This document shows positions 1 to 7,957 of a DNA stretch of 64,000 nucleotides, piece after piece. How positions within the stretch are numbered: the stretch's first letter is position 1; the number at the start of each line of letters is the position of its first letter. The stretch is from Pimelobacter simplex (lineage in GTDB: Bacteria; Actinomycetota; Actinomycetes; Propionibacteriales; Nocardioidaceae), in NCBI RefSeq assembly GCF_900114845.1, contig NZ_FOUK01000004.1, positions 310,001 through 374,000 of the forward strand, in the 5' to 3' direction. A program made the translations under genes and the position numbers. The notes below the pieces were generated by a model that did no database searches, was not told where the DNA came from, and was given only the letters and a program-made list of their open reading frames with translations.

Positions 1-11
1 AGATCTGGCTG

Positions 12-971
12 GTGAGGGGCATCCGGGTCGGCGCGGCGCTCGCCGGTGTGGTCCTCCTGGCCGCGTGCAGCAGCGACCCGAAGCCCGTCTACCAGCGCTC
101 CCCGGAGCCCCGGGCCGAGGTCAGCGAGTACGACGGCTCGCAGGAGCCCTCGGCCGCGGTGCTGGCGCTCGTGCCCACCGCCGCGACCACCCTCGCGGTC
201 ACCGACTTCGACCAGCTCCGCCTGGTCCTCGGCTTCGGCACGCTCAAGGGCTCGAGCCCGGCGCCGGAGCGGGAGCGCTTCTGGCGCCAGGTGCCGCGCA
301 CCGCGAGCCTGTCCACCGGTCTGCTGCGCCCGGTGGAGGCCCAGCTGCGCGAGCGCTTCGGCTTCGGCCAGGACGACGTTGCCTGGGAGGCGACCTACTC
401 CGGCGGCGGCGCCGAGGGCTGGGTGCTGGCGTTCCACGGCGACCTCGCGATGGCCTCGGTACGACGGGCGGTCGGGGCCGGCGTCGGGCCGCTGCGCGGC
501 GCGGTGGTCGACGCCGACCACCGGCTGGTCACGTCCGCGACCCCACCGGACGCGGCGCAGTCGTGGGGGGCCGAGCCGGACCTGGTCGCGCTGACCGGCG
601 GCGAGGCGGTGGCCACCTACCTGCAGCGGGGCTGCGATCCCTTCGACACCGTCTTCGGTGCGGGCATGCAGGCCCAGCTGGCCGCGGCGCCTGCGGCGGC
701 CCTCGACAGCCTCGACCCGCTCGACGCGTACTCGGTCGCGCTCGGCACCGAGCTGGTCACGGCGCGCCTCGGCGAGAACCGGTCCGACGCCTTCGAGCGG
801 GCCCGGCTGGCCGACGTGATGCCGCCGACGAAGCCCGACTTCGGGTTGGTGATGAGCCGGGCGGTGGCCGACCCGGCGAGCGGCCGGATCGGCTACGTGC
901 TCGCCGACCCGGCGGCCGCGGCGCGGCTCACCCGGACCCACCACCTGCCGTTCACGGTGTGCCCGGGCTGA
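12..971 (+). CDS. Putative lipoprotein, function unknown
   Basis: A 319-residue protein starting at GTG. The N-terminus has a short charged segment, a hydrophobic stretch and a lipobox ending LLAAC with Cys19, so it is probably exported and lipid-anchored on the outer face of the membrane. The rest is soluble-looking and acidic, with no family motif that I recognise. Its 3' end overlaps the convergent hydrolase gene by 20 bases. No upstream sequence is available, so operon membership on the left is unknown. Confidence 0.75.
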   Translation: MRGIRVGAALAGVVLLAACSSDPKPVYQRSPEPRAEVSEYDGSQEPSAAVLALVPTAATTLAVTDFDQLRLVLGFGTLKGSSPAPERERFWRQVPRTASLSTGLLRPVEAQLRERFGFGQDDVAWEATYSGGGAEGWVLAFHGDLAMASVRRAVGAGVGPLRGAVVDADHRLVTSATPPDAAQSWGAEPDLVALTGGEAVATYLQRGCDPFDTVFGAGMQAQLAAAPAAALDSLDPLDAYSVALGTELVTARLGENRSDAFERARLADVMPPTKPDFGLVMSRAVADPASGRIGYVLADPAAAARLTRTHHLPFTVCPG

Positions 972-1755
972 TCTCCGTGCGCAGGGCGTCGTACTGCGCC
1001 TTGTCGTGGGCGCAGATCACGGTGACCTCGCCGGACCGCCCCTGGGCGAGCTCCTGCAGCCGGGCCAGGTTGTCGAGCCGGCGCCGGTTGTCGACCGCCA
1101 TCAGCCGCTGGAACGCGGTCAGCGAGGCGGGGCAGCGGGCCGGCACGTCGAGCTGCCCGCCGTGGAAGAAGGCGTCGCCCGCGTGGAGCAGCCAGGTGCC
1201 GTCGTCGCGGCGGACGGCGACGCCTGCGTGCCCGCGGGTGTGGCCGGGCAGCGGGATGATGAGGACGTCGTCGTCGAGCGCGGTCACCGACGCGAAGCCG
1301 AACCACGCGTCGGAGCCCTCGGTGTGCGGCGTCCAGCGCGGGCCGTGCGCCCACTGGCCGGCGACGTAGCGCGCCTTCTCGCGCGCGGTCGGGGTCGTCG
1401 CGGCGGCGTGCTCGCGGGCGTGGACGTGGACCCGCGCCTGCGGGAAGTCGCCGATCCCGCCGGCGTGGTCGAGGTCGAGGTGGGTGAGCACGATGTCGGT
1501 GACGTCGGACGGCGCGAAGCCGCGCGCCTTGACCTGGGCCAGCGCGGTCTCGGCCGGGTCGAGGTCGGGACGGACGGTGAGCAGGAAGGGACGCCCGAGC
1601 CGCCGGCGCCGGGCCAGGTCCTCGGTACCGAAGCCGGTGTCGACCAGGGCCAGGCCGTCCGGGCGCTCGAGGAGCAGCACGTGGGCGACCATGGTCGGCC
1701 CGAGGGCCGGGCGCATGGTCGCGCAGTTGAGGTGGTGGATCCGCACGCCCTGCAT
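952..1755 (-). CDS. Metallo-beta-lactamase-fold hydrolase (lactonase-like)
   Basis: A 267-residue protein of the metallo-beta-lactamase superfamily. The signature THLDLDHAGG (HxxDxDH type) binds two metal ions. Further expected ligands are in LPGHTRGH and in HAGDAFF. The HxDxDH form is typical of the N-acyl homoserine lactonase and related hydrolase branch, but the substrate is not defined. The ATG start at 1755 lies 2 bases after the stop of the hydroxylase-like gene, so it is the last gene of a three-gene operon led by a FadR-type regulator. A GTG two codons upstream is an alternative start. Confidence 0.85.
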   Translation of the reverse strand: MQGVRIHHLNCATMRPALGPTMVAHVLLLERPDGLALVDTGFGTEDLARRRRLGRPFLLTVRPDLDPAETALAQVKARGFAPSDVTDIVLTHLDLDHAGGIGDFPQARVHVHAREHAAATTPTAREKARYVAGQWAHGPRWTPHTEGSDAWFGFASVTALDDDVLIIPLPGHTRGHAGVAVRRDDGTWLLHAGDAFFHGGQLDVPARCPASLTAFQRLMAVDNRRRLDNLARLQELAQGRSGEVTVICAHDKAQYDALRTEISPGTP

Positions 1756-1757
1756 CC

Positions 1758-2417
1758 TCACACGCTTCCGTGCAGGTTGCGGGCGGTCGGCGAGGTCGGG
1801 ACGGTGCTCGGGTCGGGCGCGGTGCCGAACAGGCGGTCCGCCGTCCCGGCGGAGGTGACGGTGAACCAGTAGTGCTCGCTCTTGAAGTGGTGCAGGCGGT
1901 GGTGGCGCCAGATCCGGCGGTACCAGGCGGAGCGCGGCCGGTAGTCGCTGTGGAGCAGGTAGTGCGTCCACTCGTAGGCCGACTTGATCGCGTAGATCGC
2001 CACGAGCAGCGAGAACATCGCGGTCGGCGTGGGGGTGACCAGCCAGGCGAGGGCGGTCCAGGCGGGTGCCAGCCACAGCTGGACCTGCCAGGGGATGAAG
2101 ACGAGCGGGAGGGCGCGCGGGTCGGCGTGGTGCGCCCGGTGCTTGCGGGCGAGCAGCGGGTCGAGGGTCAGCCCGGCGACCCGGCGCGGGCGCCAGTGCA
2201 GGATGCAGACGTGGACGACCCACTCGACGACGGGCAGGACGGCGACCAGGCCGACGGGGATCGCCAGCTCCCACCACGAGCCGGCGCCGGCCAGCACCCG
2301 GCCCGTGATCGCGGCGACCAGGCAGGTGCCGAGCAGGTAGGGGCTCGGGTGCCGCCAGAACTCGGCGTGCACCTCGGCCAGCGACGGGCTGGAGGTCCGG
2401 CGCTCGACGGTGCTCAC
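1758..2417 (-). CDS. Fatty acid hydroxylase / sterol desaturase superfamily membrane protein
   Basis: A 219-residue membrane protein with several hydrophobic segments and the clustered histidines of the diiron hydroxylase superfamily: HRAHH near residue 91, HYLLH further on, and HHRLHH with a following H in FKSEHYW. These clusters bind the iron pair in membrane hydroxylases and desaturases acting on lipids. Substrate is unknown. The GTG start overlaps the stop of the upstream GntR-type regulator (GTGA), which indicates translational coupling and a shared transcript. Confidence 0.8.
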   Translation of the reverse strand: MSTVERRTSSPSLAEVHAEFWRHPSPYLLGTCLVAAITGRVLAGAGSWWELAIPVGLVAVLPVVEWVVHVCILHWRPRRVAGLTLDPLLARKHRAHHADPRALPLVFIPWQVQLWLAPAWTALAWLVTPTPTAMFSLLVAIYAIKSAYEWTHYLLHSDYRPRSAWYRRIWRHHRLHHFKSEHYWFTVTSAGTADRLFGTAPDPSTVPTSPTARNLHGSV

Positions 2418-3145
2418 TGCTCGGCCTCCGACGTCTCGAGCGCCGCGAAGGCGGTGAGCAGTGCCTCGGCGGTCGGCGTCAGGACCCGGCTCGCGGCGGC
2501 GCGCGCGGTCTGCGCGTCACCGGCCCGGATCGCCGCGGCGAGCAGCCGGTAGGGCTCGACCTGGCCGACCTCGTCGGCGAGGACCGCGGCCAGCGCGGGG
2601 AGCGCCGGCTCGTACGCCGTGCGCAGGCTGTTGTACATGAGCCGGAAGACGAGCGAGTCGGCGCCGTCGACCAGCAGGTCCCAGTAGTCGAGGGCGAGCT
2701 CCTGCCAGGCGATGGCGTCGGCCGTCGCCGTCATCCGGTCGATCACCTCGTCGAGCCCCGCGGCCAGGCCCGGCCCCCCGCGGGTCGCGGCCAGGGCCGC
2801 GATCCCGGGGCCCACCTCAGCCCGGGCCTCGATGACGCTGCGCCCGATCGCCGCGTCGAGGCGGCCGCCGCGCACGAGCAGCCGCGGGAGCAGGTCGAGG
2901 CCGGCCGCCCGCCGGAAGTCGCGCACCGTCGTCGCGCCCCCGTGCCGGACCTCGACCAGGCCGGTCTGGGCGATCCGCTGCAGCGCCTCGCGCACGGCGG
3001 GCCGGGAGATGCCGAGCACCTCGGCCAGGCGGCGCTCGCTCGGCAGCGGCTCGCCGGCGACGAGATCGCCGTCGACGACGCCGTCGAGGAGCTGGTCGAA
3101 GACCTCGTCGGAGACCGAGCGGCGGGTGACAGGGCGCAGGGGCAT
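2414..3145 (-). CDS. GntR-family (FadR subfamily) transcriptional regulator
   Basis: About 243 residues from ATG 3145; a longer form from 3181 is possible but would run almost into the operator. The N-terminal winged helix includes SERRLAEVLGISRPAVREAL followed by GLVEVRHGGATTVRD, the standard GntR reading head. The C-terminal half is all-helical and fits the FadR-type ligand domain. It heads the operon with the hydroxylase-like and hydrolase genes. A perfect FadR-family operator consensus lies 38 bases upstream of the start, so autoregulation is likely. The ligand is unknown, possibly a fatty or hydroxy acid given the neighbours. Confidence 0.88.
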   Translation of the reverse strand: MPLRPVTRRSVSDEVFDQLLDGVVDGDLVAGEPLPSERRLAEVLGISRPAVREALQRIAQTGLVEVRHGGATTVRDFRRAAGLDLLPRLLVRGGRLDAAIGRSVIEARAEVGPGIAALAATRGGPGLAAGLDEVIDRMTATADAIAWQELALDYWDLLVDGADSLVFRLMYNSLRTAYEPALPALAAVLADEVGQVEPYRLLAAAIRAGDAQTARAAASRVLTPTAEALLTAFAALETSEAEQ

Positions 3146-3182
3146 GGCCGCCACGCTAGGCGGCGGCGGCCAAGTGGTCAAG

Positions 3183-3193
3183 TGGTAAGACCA
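3183..3193. promoter_or_regulatory. FadR/GntR-type operator upstream of the regulator operon
   Basis: TGGTAAGACCA matches the published FadR-subfamily consensus TnGTnnnACnA at every fixed position and is a perfect 4-3-4 palindrome. It sits 38 bases upstream of the regulator start. It partly overlaps a direct repeat of CAAGTGGT (3171-3178 and 3180-3187), which may extend the binding site. The site also lies between the minus-strand operon and the SURF1 gene. Confidence 0.7.
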
Positions 3194-3264
3194 GTTGCGA
3201 TCGGTGGTGGGGAACTGAGCAGCCCGCCGCCGCCCGCGGTGGGACCGGCTCGTACCCTGCAGGG

Positions 3265-4059
3265 GTGGTGCGGTGGTGGAGCGTGCGGATGTGGGGGGCC
3301 CACCTGCTCGGCCTGCTCTGCGTCAGCATCGCGGTCGGCATGGGCGTGTGGCAGTACGACGCCTGGCAGACCCGGCGCGCGGCCGAGCGGGTCGACCTGA
3401 CGAAGTCCGACCCGGTCCCGATCACGAAGGTGATCGGCCCCGACGACCCGTTCCCCACCGCCGGCCTGGGCCGCCCGGTCGACGTCCGCGGGACCTTCCT
3501 GCCGGGGGGCACCGTCCTGGTCGCCGACCGGCCCAGCGACGACGGGCGCTCCGGCGCCTGGCTGGTCACCCCGCTGACCGTCGGCGACGCGGCCGCCCCC
3601 GCCGTCCCGGTGGTGCGCGGGTGGGTCCCCGACGGCACCGACCCGGCCTCGCTGCCGGCGCCGCCCACCGGCGAGGTCGCCGTCCTCGGCTGGCTGCAGC
3701 CGCCCGAGAGCAGCGGTCCGGTCGACGACGACCCGAACGACGACGTCCTGCCGGTGCTGCGGATCGCCGACCTGGTCCAGCGCGTCGACCAGGACCTCTA
3801 CGGCGCCTACGTCATCGCCGAGGAGCCGCTGCCGTCCGACGCGGCGGCCGGCGTCGACCACGCGACCCTCGACCAGCTCCCGCAGGCGAGCCGGTTCACC
3901 GCGCTGCGCAACATCCTCTACGCGATCGAGTGGTGGGTCTTCGCCGCCTTCGCGGCCTTCATCTGGTTCCGCTATGTGCGCGACGCCACGGCCGAGCCGG
4001 ACCTCGAGGAGGCCGACGCCGAGGACGCCGGGGACGACGCCGTACCCTCGAAGCCGTGA
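3265..4059 (+). CDS. SURF1-family protein (cytochrome oxidase assembly)
   Basis: A 264-residue protein from GTG 3265. It has the SURF1 layout: one membrane segment near residues 10-28, a large external domain starting with the conserved VWQYDAWQTRR and VDVRGTFLPGG regions, and a second membrane segment near the C-terminus preceded by LRNILYAIEWW, which fits the family's C-terminal motif. SURF1 proteins help assemble the haem a3 centre of cytochrome c oxidase. The acidic tail after the second segment is lineage-specific. Its stop overlaps the start of the next gene (GTGA). Confidence 0.85.
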   Translation: MVRWWSVRMWGAHLLGLLCVSIAVGMGVWQYDAWQTRRAAERVDLTKSDPVPITKVIGPDDPFPTAGLGRPVDVRGTFLPGGTVLVADRPSDDGRSGAWLVTPLTVGDAAAPAVPVVRGWVPDGTDPASLPAPPTGEVAVLGWLQPPESSGPVDDDPNDDVLPVLRIADLVQRVDQDLYGAYVIAEEPLPSDAAAGVDHATLDQLPQASRFTALRNILYAIEWWVFAAFAAFIWFRYVRDATAEPDLEEADAEDAGDDAVPSKP

Positions 4060-4391
4060 CCAAGCTCTTCAACGTCTACCGCGTGCTCGCGCTCGTGGTC
4101 GGCGTGCTGCTCGTCGTCGGCACCCTCGGCTCGCTGCTGAAGTACCTGCTCGAGGACGGCTCCACCCTGCAGCAGCTCGGCGACGACCTGACGCCGATCT
4201 GGCTCGTGCACGGGTGGATCTACATCGTGTACGTCGTCGTGGCGTTCCTGCTCAGCCAGAAGGCGCGCTGGAGCATCCCGCAGCTGCTGCTGATGCTCGT
4301 CGCCGGGCTGATCCCCGGGCTCATCTTCTGGGTCGAGCACCGCGTGGCCGTCCGCCTGCGCGAGGACCACCCGGAGCTCGCCCGCAGCTAG
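4056..4391 (+). CDS. DUF3817 family small membrane protein
   Basis: A 111-residue protein whose GTG start overlaps the SURF1 stop. It shows about three hydrophobic segments (near residues 8-27, 48-66 and 77-95) and the motif VHGWIYIVYVV, characteristic of DUF3817, a family found beside respiratory or biosynthetic genes in actinobacteria. Biochemical function is unknown. Coupling to SURF1 suggests a shared transcript and perhaps a membrane-assembly role. Confidence 0.8.
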   Translation: MTKLFNVYRVLALVVGVLLVVGTLGSLLKYLLEDGSTLQQLGDDLTPIWLVHGWIYIVYVVVAFLLSQKARWSIPQLLLMLVAGLIPGLIFWVEHRVAVRLREDHPELARS

Positions 4392-4425
4392 CGCGTGGCT
4401 CCCAAGTCCGCCGTAGGGCCGTGTG

Positions 4426-4444
4426 GCCCGCGCACCGCGCGGGC
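4426..4444. terminator. GC-rich hairpin after the DUF3817 gene
   Basis: A perfect 8-base inverted repeat GCCCGCGC / GCGCGGGC with a 3-base loop, 35 bases after the DUF3817 stop. No T-run follows. It is the only clear structure in the 172-base gap before the convergent lipoprotein gene and may end transcription from one or both sides. Confidence 0.45.
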
Positions 4445-4563
4445 GCGGCTGGTGAGGTTGGACGGTCGAAGGCCGCGGTCGTGGGGAGCCGCGGTTGTTC
4501 TCATCAGGTGCCGTCTTGAGCGGTCACTGCTGCGGAGACAACCGGTCGCCGAGGCGCCAGCGT

Positions 4564-5130
4564 TCAGAGCAGGCTTCGGATGTCCCTGAGGGAGTCGATG
4601 ACGGCCGGGATCGCGTCCTCGCCCCGTGACTTCCGATCGAGTTGGCCGGTCGAATCGACCTGATAGACGCCCGCGCCCCCAGGGACGACCCATTCGCCGG
4701 TCGGCTTTCCGCGTTCCCATTCGAACGGGGTGAGGAACAGGACGTAGTCCTCGCCCTCGACGAGCGCGGGCGGCACCTCCGATTCCTGATCGGGAGCGGT
4801 GATCATCCGGACAACGAGCTGCTTGTCCGCCGTGCCCTTGAGGAAGTCGAGGACCTCGACGGTCACTGAGGTGGCTGGCACCGGTGCCGCCCCTGCTTGG
4901 TCCGCGGGGACCTCTTTGGCAGTGCCCGGGACGACCCGTACCTTCGCGATGACCGGTACGTCTTTCACCAGGTCCTCAAGTGAGGTGTAGGTCTTCACAC
5001 GGCTGACCTGGATCCGGGGAGCGGTCTGGCCAGACTCAGGACTTGCGACGGGCGCTTCGGACTCAAGCCCGCATCCTGCGATGGCAAGGCTCAGGACGGC
5101 CGTGGCAGCCACTTTCACTGCGGAGTTCAT
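4564..5130 (-). CDS. Putative lipoprotein, function unknown
   Basis: A 188-residue protein with a signal peptide and lipobox LAIAGC (Cys20), followed by a low-complexity linker and a beta-rich domain of about 140 residues (from RVKTYTSLEDLVKDVPVIAKVRV). Patterns such as YVLFLTPFEWE and VPGGAGVYQV resemble small secreted actinobacterial proteins of unknown role. It lies 24 bases downstream of the truncated matrixin remnant on the same strand, so both may once have formed a secreted operon. Confidence 0.7.
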   Translation of the reverse strand: MNSAVKVAATAVLSLAIAGCGLESEAPVASPESGQTAPRIQVSRVKTYTSLEDLVKDVPVIAKVRVVPGTAKEVPADQAGAAPVPATSVTVEVLDFLKGTADKQLVVRMITAPDQESEVPPALVEGEDYVLFLTPFEWERGKPTGEWVVPGGAGVYQVDSTGQLDRKSRGEDAIPAVIDSLRDIRSLL

Positions 5131-5154
5131 GAGATCTCCCTTGGCCTCGGGCCG

Positions 5155-5532
5155 CTAGTAGATGAAGTTGATGCCGTCGGCCTGTGGCTTGACGTGATTG
5201 CAGACGAAGTAGCGGCTCGAGGAGGTGTACATGATCGGCTGGGTGGCGCAGTTGGATCCCCCGGCATGGCCGAGACCCAACGCGTGGCCGATCTCGTGCA
5301 CAGCCACCTGTCGCCGTCCGGTTGAGCTGTAGTCAGCTGTGCAGTACCGGTTGTAGTCGGTCTTCGACGGATCAGTCTGTGTTCCGGTTCCACACCAGGT
5401 GTGGCTGGGCGAGCACGTCGACTGATGGCCGCGGGCCAGAGCAGGACGTCTGCTCTCCCGGTGTGCCCGAAGCCCAGGGTTCGAGCCGGCCGTCGACTGA
5501 TGTGCGACTTCAGCGCGTGGGCGTGCCGGCAC
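5155..5532 (-). pseudogene. 5'-truncated matrixin-like zinc metalloprotease
   Basis: The last 80 or so residues carry the matrixin active site: HEIGHALGLGH (the HExxHxxGxxH zinc motif, with catalytic Glu) followed by the Met-turn PIMYTSS and a typical ending ADGINFIY. The preceding ~45 residues of the open frame (MPARPRAEVAHQ onward) look unlike a protease. There is no signal peptide and no N-terminal half of the catalytic domain in any frame upstream. I read this as a decayed secreted protease that lost its 5' part. A functional short protein cannot be excluded, but a metzincin needs the missing beta-sheet half. Confidence 0.7.
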
Positions 5533-5853
5533 GCATTGAGGGGGTTCGTCGACCAGCTGCGCCAGGCCTGAGCTGCCGTCCCAGATCCGCCCCGGACCGG
5601 CGGGGCGGATCTGGGACCTAGCGGGCAGCAGGTCGCCGACACGCGCAGAGGGCTGGAGTACTGGTGGGCGAGGCCTCGAACCTGCCAGTGATCACGGAAC
5701 GGTCGCGACTTCACGCCGTCCGAGGGCGGCACTAGCGGCGCGGTCTGCTCCCCCCGAACATCGGCCAGGACTCGTCGCGAGGCATGCCAGTGTCAGGCAG
5801 CACTACCTGCTGCGCTGCCAGTCGGAGTCTCACGCTAGGCCGAGCGGCCCTGC
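5533..5853. other. Intergenic region with a perfect 16-base inverted repeat, no gene seen
   Basis: No convincing coding frame is present. The region lies just upstream of the matrixin remnant, where its missing 5' part would be expected. The only strong structure is the hairpin at 5578-5617. The remainder has no recognised motif and may be scar sequence. Confidence 0.6.
5578..5617. repeat. Perfect 16-base inverted repeat with 8-base loop
   Basis: GTCCCAGATCCGCCCC at 5578-5593 is followed by the loop GGACCGGC and its exact reverse complement at 5602-5617. It could be a terminator stem, the end of a lost small mobile element, or a recombination scar. There is no T-run on either side. Its place at the broken 5' end of the protease remnant makes a rearrangement origin plausible. 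Confidence 0.6.
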
Positions 5854-6153
5854 TCAGCCCTGCTGCGGCTCCTCCGGGAGCGGGTCGGTCAGCGGGTCCG
5901 GCGCGCTCGCCGGCTCCGGTGCGTTGTCGACCGCGCGCGGGTCGACGGCCTGCGGCTCGGGGGCCGGGTCCGGCGACGGCACCGGCGGGGGCGTGGGCAC
6001 GGGCGGCGCGGGGGGCGTCGTCGTCCCGGCGGGCTCGGGGGCGGACTGCCACAGCGAGGCGTCGTCGGCGCCACCGGCCTGCAGCTTCTTGGCGATCGTG
6101 GCGACGAGCGCGCCCAGCGCTCCGAGCACCACCAGCTTCTTCAGCTTCTTCAT
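5854..6153 (-). CDS. Small membrane-anchored protein with Pro/Ala-rich tail (DLW-39-like?)
   Basis: A 99-residue protein from ATG 6153, chosen because MKKLKKLVVLGALGALVATIAKK is a typical start with one membrane segment, and GGAGAG-like purines lie just upstream. After the helix comes DDASLWQSA, reminiscent of the DLW motif of the short DLW-39 proteins found near the origin in actinobacteria. A proline-rich acidic tail (residues about 40-99) follows. The family link is tentative. It lies divergent from ppiA, the usual neighbourhood of such small genes. Confidence 0.55.
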   Translation of the reverse strand: MKKLKKLVVLGALGALVATIAKKLQAGGADDASLWQSAPEPAGTTTPPAPPVPTPPPVPSPDPAPEPQAVDPRAVDNAPEPASAPDPLTDPLPEEPQQG

Positions 6154-6311
6154 CCCGAGCTCTCCTTCGACCAGTGTGCGCGGCCCGGACGGGCCGTTCC
6201 TCCATCCCACCATGGCACGGGACCGGTGCCGGGCACGAGGTCAGTAGGATCGAGGGCGTCCGCATCACCGATGCACCACTCACCCCGATCAGCCGGAGAC
6301 GAGGCACTTCC

Positions 6312-6821
6312 ATGGCAGCGCAGCAGGCCGTCCTCAAGACCAACAAGGGCGACATCACGCTCAACCTGTTCCCGAACCACGCACCTGAGACGGTCGCGAA
6401 CTTCACCGGCCTCGCCAGCGGCGAGAAGGCGTACGACGCCGGCAACGGCGCGACCGGTCCGTTCTACGACGGCCTGACCTTCCACCGGGTCATCCCGGGC
6501 TTCATGATCCAGGGCGGCTGCCCGCTCGGCACCGGCACCGGCGGCCCGGGCTACCAGTTCAAGGACGAGCCGCACCCCGAGCTCGTCTTCGACAAGCCCT
6601 ACCTGCTCGCCATGGCCAACGCCGGCCCGGGCACCAACGGCTCGCAGTTCTTCATCACCGTCGGCGCGACCACGTGGCTGAACTTCAAGCACACCATCTT
6701 CGGTGAGGTCGCCGACCAGGCCGGCCGCGACGTCGTCGACGCGATCGCCGCCGTCCCGACCGCGGCGGGCGACCGTCCCGTCGAGCCGGTCGTCATCGAG
6801 TCCGTCGAGCTCGTCGGCTGA
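6312..6821 (+). CDS. ppiA: Cyclophilin-type peptidyl-prolyl cis-trans isomerase
   Basis: A 169-residue cytoplasmic cyclophilin. Diagnostic segments are FHRVIPGFMIQGGCP (catalytic Arg in FHR), the Gln of MIQGG, and NGSQFFIT, all as in bacterial PPIases. There is no signal peptide. It catalyses proline isomerisation in protein folding. The ATG at 6312 follows GAGACGAGG. Position next to rhomboid, crgA and the kinase cluster matches the conserved origin-proximal order, supporting the ppiA name. Confidence 0.93.
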   Translation: MAAQQAVLKTNKGDITLNLFPNHAPETVANFTGLASGEKAYDAGNGATGPFYDGLTFHRVIPGFMIQGGCPLGTGTGGPGYQFKDEPHPELVFDKPYLLAMANAGPGTNGSQFFITVGATTWLNFKHTIFGEVADQAGRDVVDAIAAVPTAAGDRPVEPVVIESVELVG

Positions 6822-6840
6822 CGCTCTCCGCGAACCCACG

Positions 6841-7752
6841 ATGAGCACCCCTCCGGTCGGAGTGCCGACCTGCTACCGGCACTCCGACCGCGAGACCTAC
6901 ATCCGCTGCCAGCGCTGCGAACGTCCCATCTGCCCGGACTGCATGCGCGACGCCTCGGTCGGCTTCCAGTGCCCCGAGTGCGTGGCCGAGGGCCAGCGCT
7001 CGGTGCGCCAGGCCAAGACGGCGTACGGCGGCGTGATCTCGGCGAACCCGGGGACGACCTCGCTGGTGCTCATCGCGATCAATGTCGTCGTCTGGGTGGC
7101 GATCGTCGCCTCCGGCGGCAGTGACAGCCTGCTGGCCAGCTGGCTGGAGGTGCACCTGTGGGGCATCTGCCAGGACGGCGACGTCGGCTTCTACGCGACC
7201 CAGCAGGTCTGCGACGCCGGCGCCAACGCCACCTGGATCCCGGGTCTGAAGGAGGGGGCCTGGTGGCAGCTGGTCACCGGCTCCTTCGTCCACGTCCAGC
7301 CGTGGCACATCGGCATGAACATGCTCGCCCTCTGGTCGCTCGGCCCGCTCGTCGAGGGGCTGCTGGGCCGGGTCCGGTATGTCGTCCTGTACCTCCTGGC
7401 CAGCGCGGCCAGCGCCCTGTCGGTCTACTGGCTCGGGAGCGAGTTCAGCATCACCGTCGGCGCCTCAGGTGCCATCTTCGGCCTGCTCGGCGCCTCCTTG
7501 GTCGCCGGCTGGAAGTCCGGCGCCGACCTCTCCGTCTTCCGCACGACGATCGTGCTGGCGGTCATCATCAGCATCATCCCCGGGGTCTCCTGGCAGGGCC
7601 ACCTCGGCGGCTTCGTCGGCGGCGCGCTCGCCGCCGCGATCCTCGCCTTCGCCCCGCGCGGCCGGCACCGGGCGCTCGTCCAGGCCGCCGGGCTGAGCCT
7701 GCTCGGCGCCGTCGTCCTCGCCGGGACGCTGCTGCGCACCCTCACCCTCTGA
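6841..7752 (+). CDS. Rhomboid family intramembrane serine protease with N-terminal zinc-binding domain
   Basis: A 303-residue protein starting 19 bases after ppiA. Residues about 11-46 form a Cys/His-rich B-box-like zinc domain (CYRH, CQRC, CPDC, CPEC). The membrane part carries the rhomboid signatures HIGMNMLAL (oxyanion-hole His and Asn), the catalytic serine in GASGAIFGLLGAS, and the catalytic histidine in GHLGGFVGG. These enzymes cut membrane-spanning substrates within the bilayer. Six or seven membrane segments are visible. The zinc module may recruit partners. Probably co-transcribed with ppiA. Confidence 0.92.
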   Translation: MSTPPVGVPTCYRHSDRETYIRCQRCERPICPDCMRDASVGFQCPECVAEGQRSVRQAKTAYGGVISANPGTTSLVLIAINVVVWVAIVASGGSDSLLASWLEVHLWGICQDGDVGFYATQQVCDAGANATWIPGLKEGAWWQLVTGSFVHVQPWHIGMNMLALWSLGPLVEGLLGRVRYVVLYLLASAASALSVYWLGSEFSITVGASGAIFGLLGASLVAGWKSGADLSVFRTTIVLAVIISIIPGVSWQGHLGGFVGGALAAAILAFAPRGRHRALVQAAGLSLLGAVVLAGTLLRTLTL

Positions 7753-7804
7753 CCCGCGGCGGCGACCGGCCGACCGGGTGACCGGGGAGACCCGGGGTCG
7801 ATTT

Positions 7805-7875
7805 CCCCAGGTTTCTCCACCGCTGTGGATGAATGACACCCGTGTAGTTCTCCCCAGCTGTGGAGAAACCTGGGG
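7805..7875. repeat. Long inverted repeat between convergent genes, with DnaA-box-like sequences
   Basis: CCCCAGGTTTCTCCAC (7805-7820) is exactly reverse-complemented at 7860-7875. The 39-base spacer contains TGTGGATGA (7824-7832), one mismatch from the inverse of the DnaA box TTATCCACA. The right arm contains TGTGGAGAA (7859-7867), also one mismatch from such a box. It lies between the ends of the rhomboid and crgA genes, so the simplest role is a bidirectional terminator. The box resemblance is noted because this cluster usually lies close to oriC. Confidence 0.55.
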
Positions 7876-7957
7876 GTAACCGGGTGGGAAAACGAGCGCC
7901 GCGCCGGTGCCCGGAGGGGCGACCGGCGCGGCGGCGGCTGCGCGGGGTGGGGCGGGC

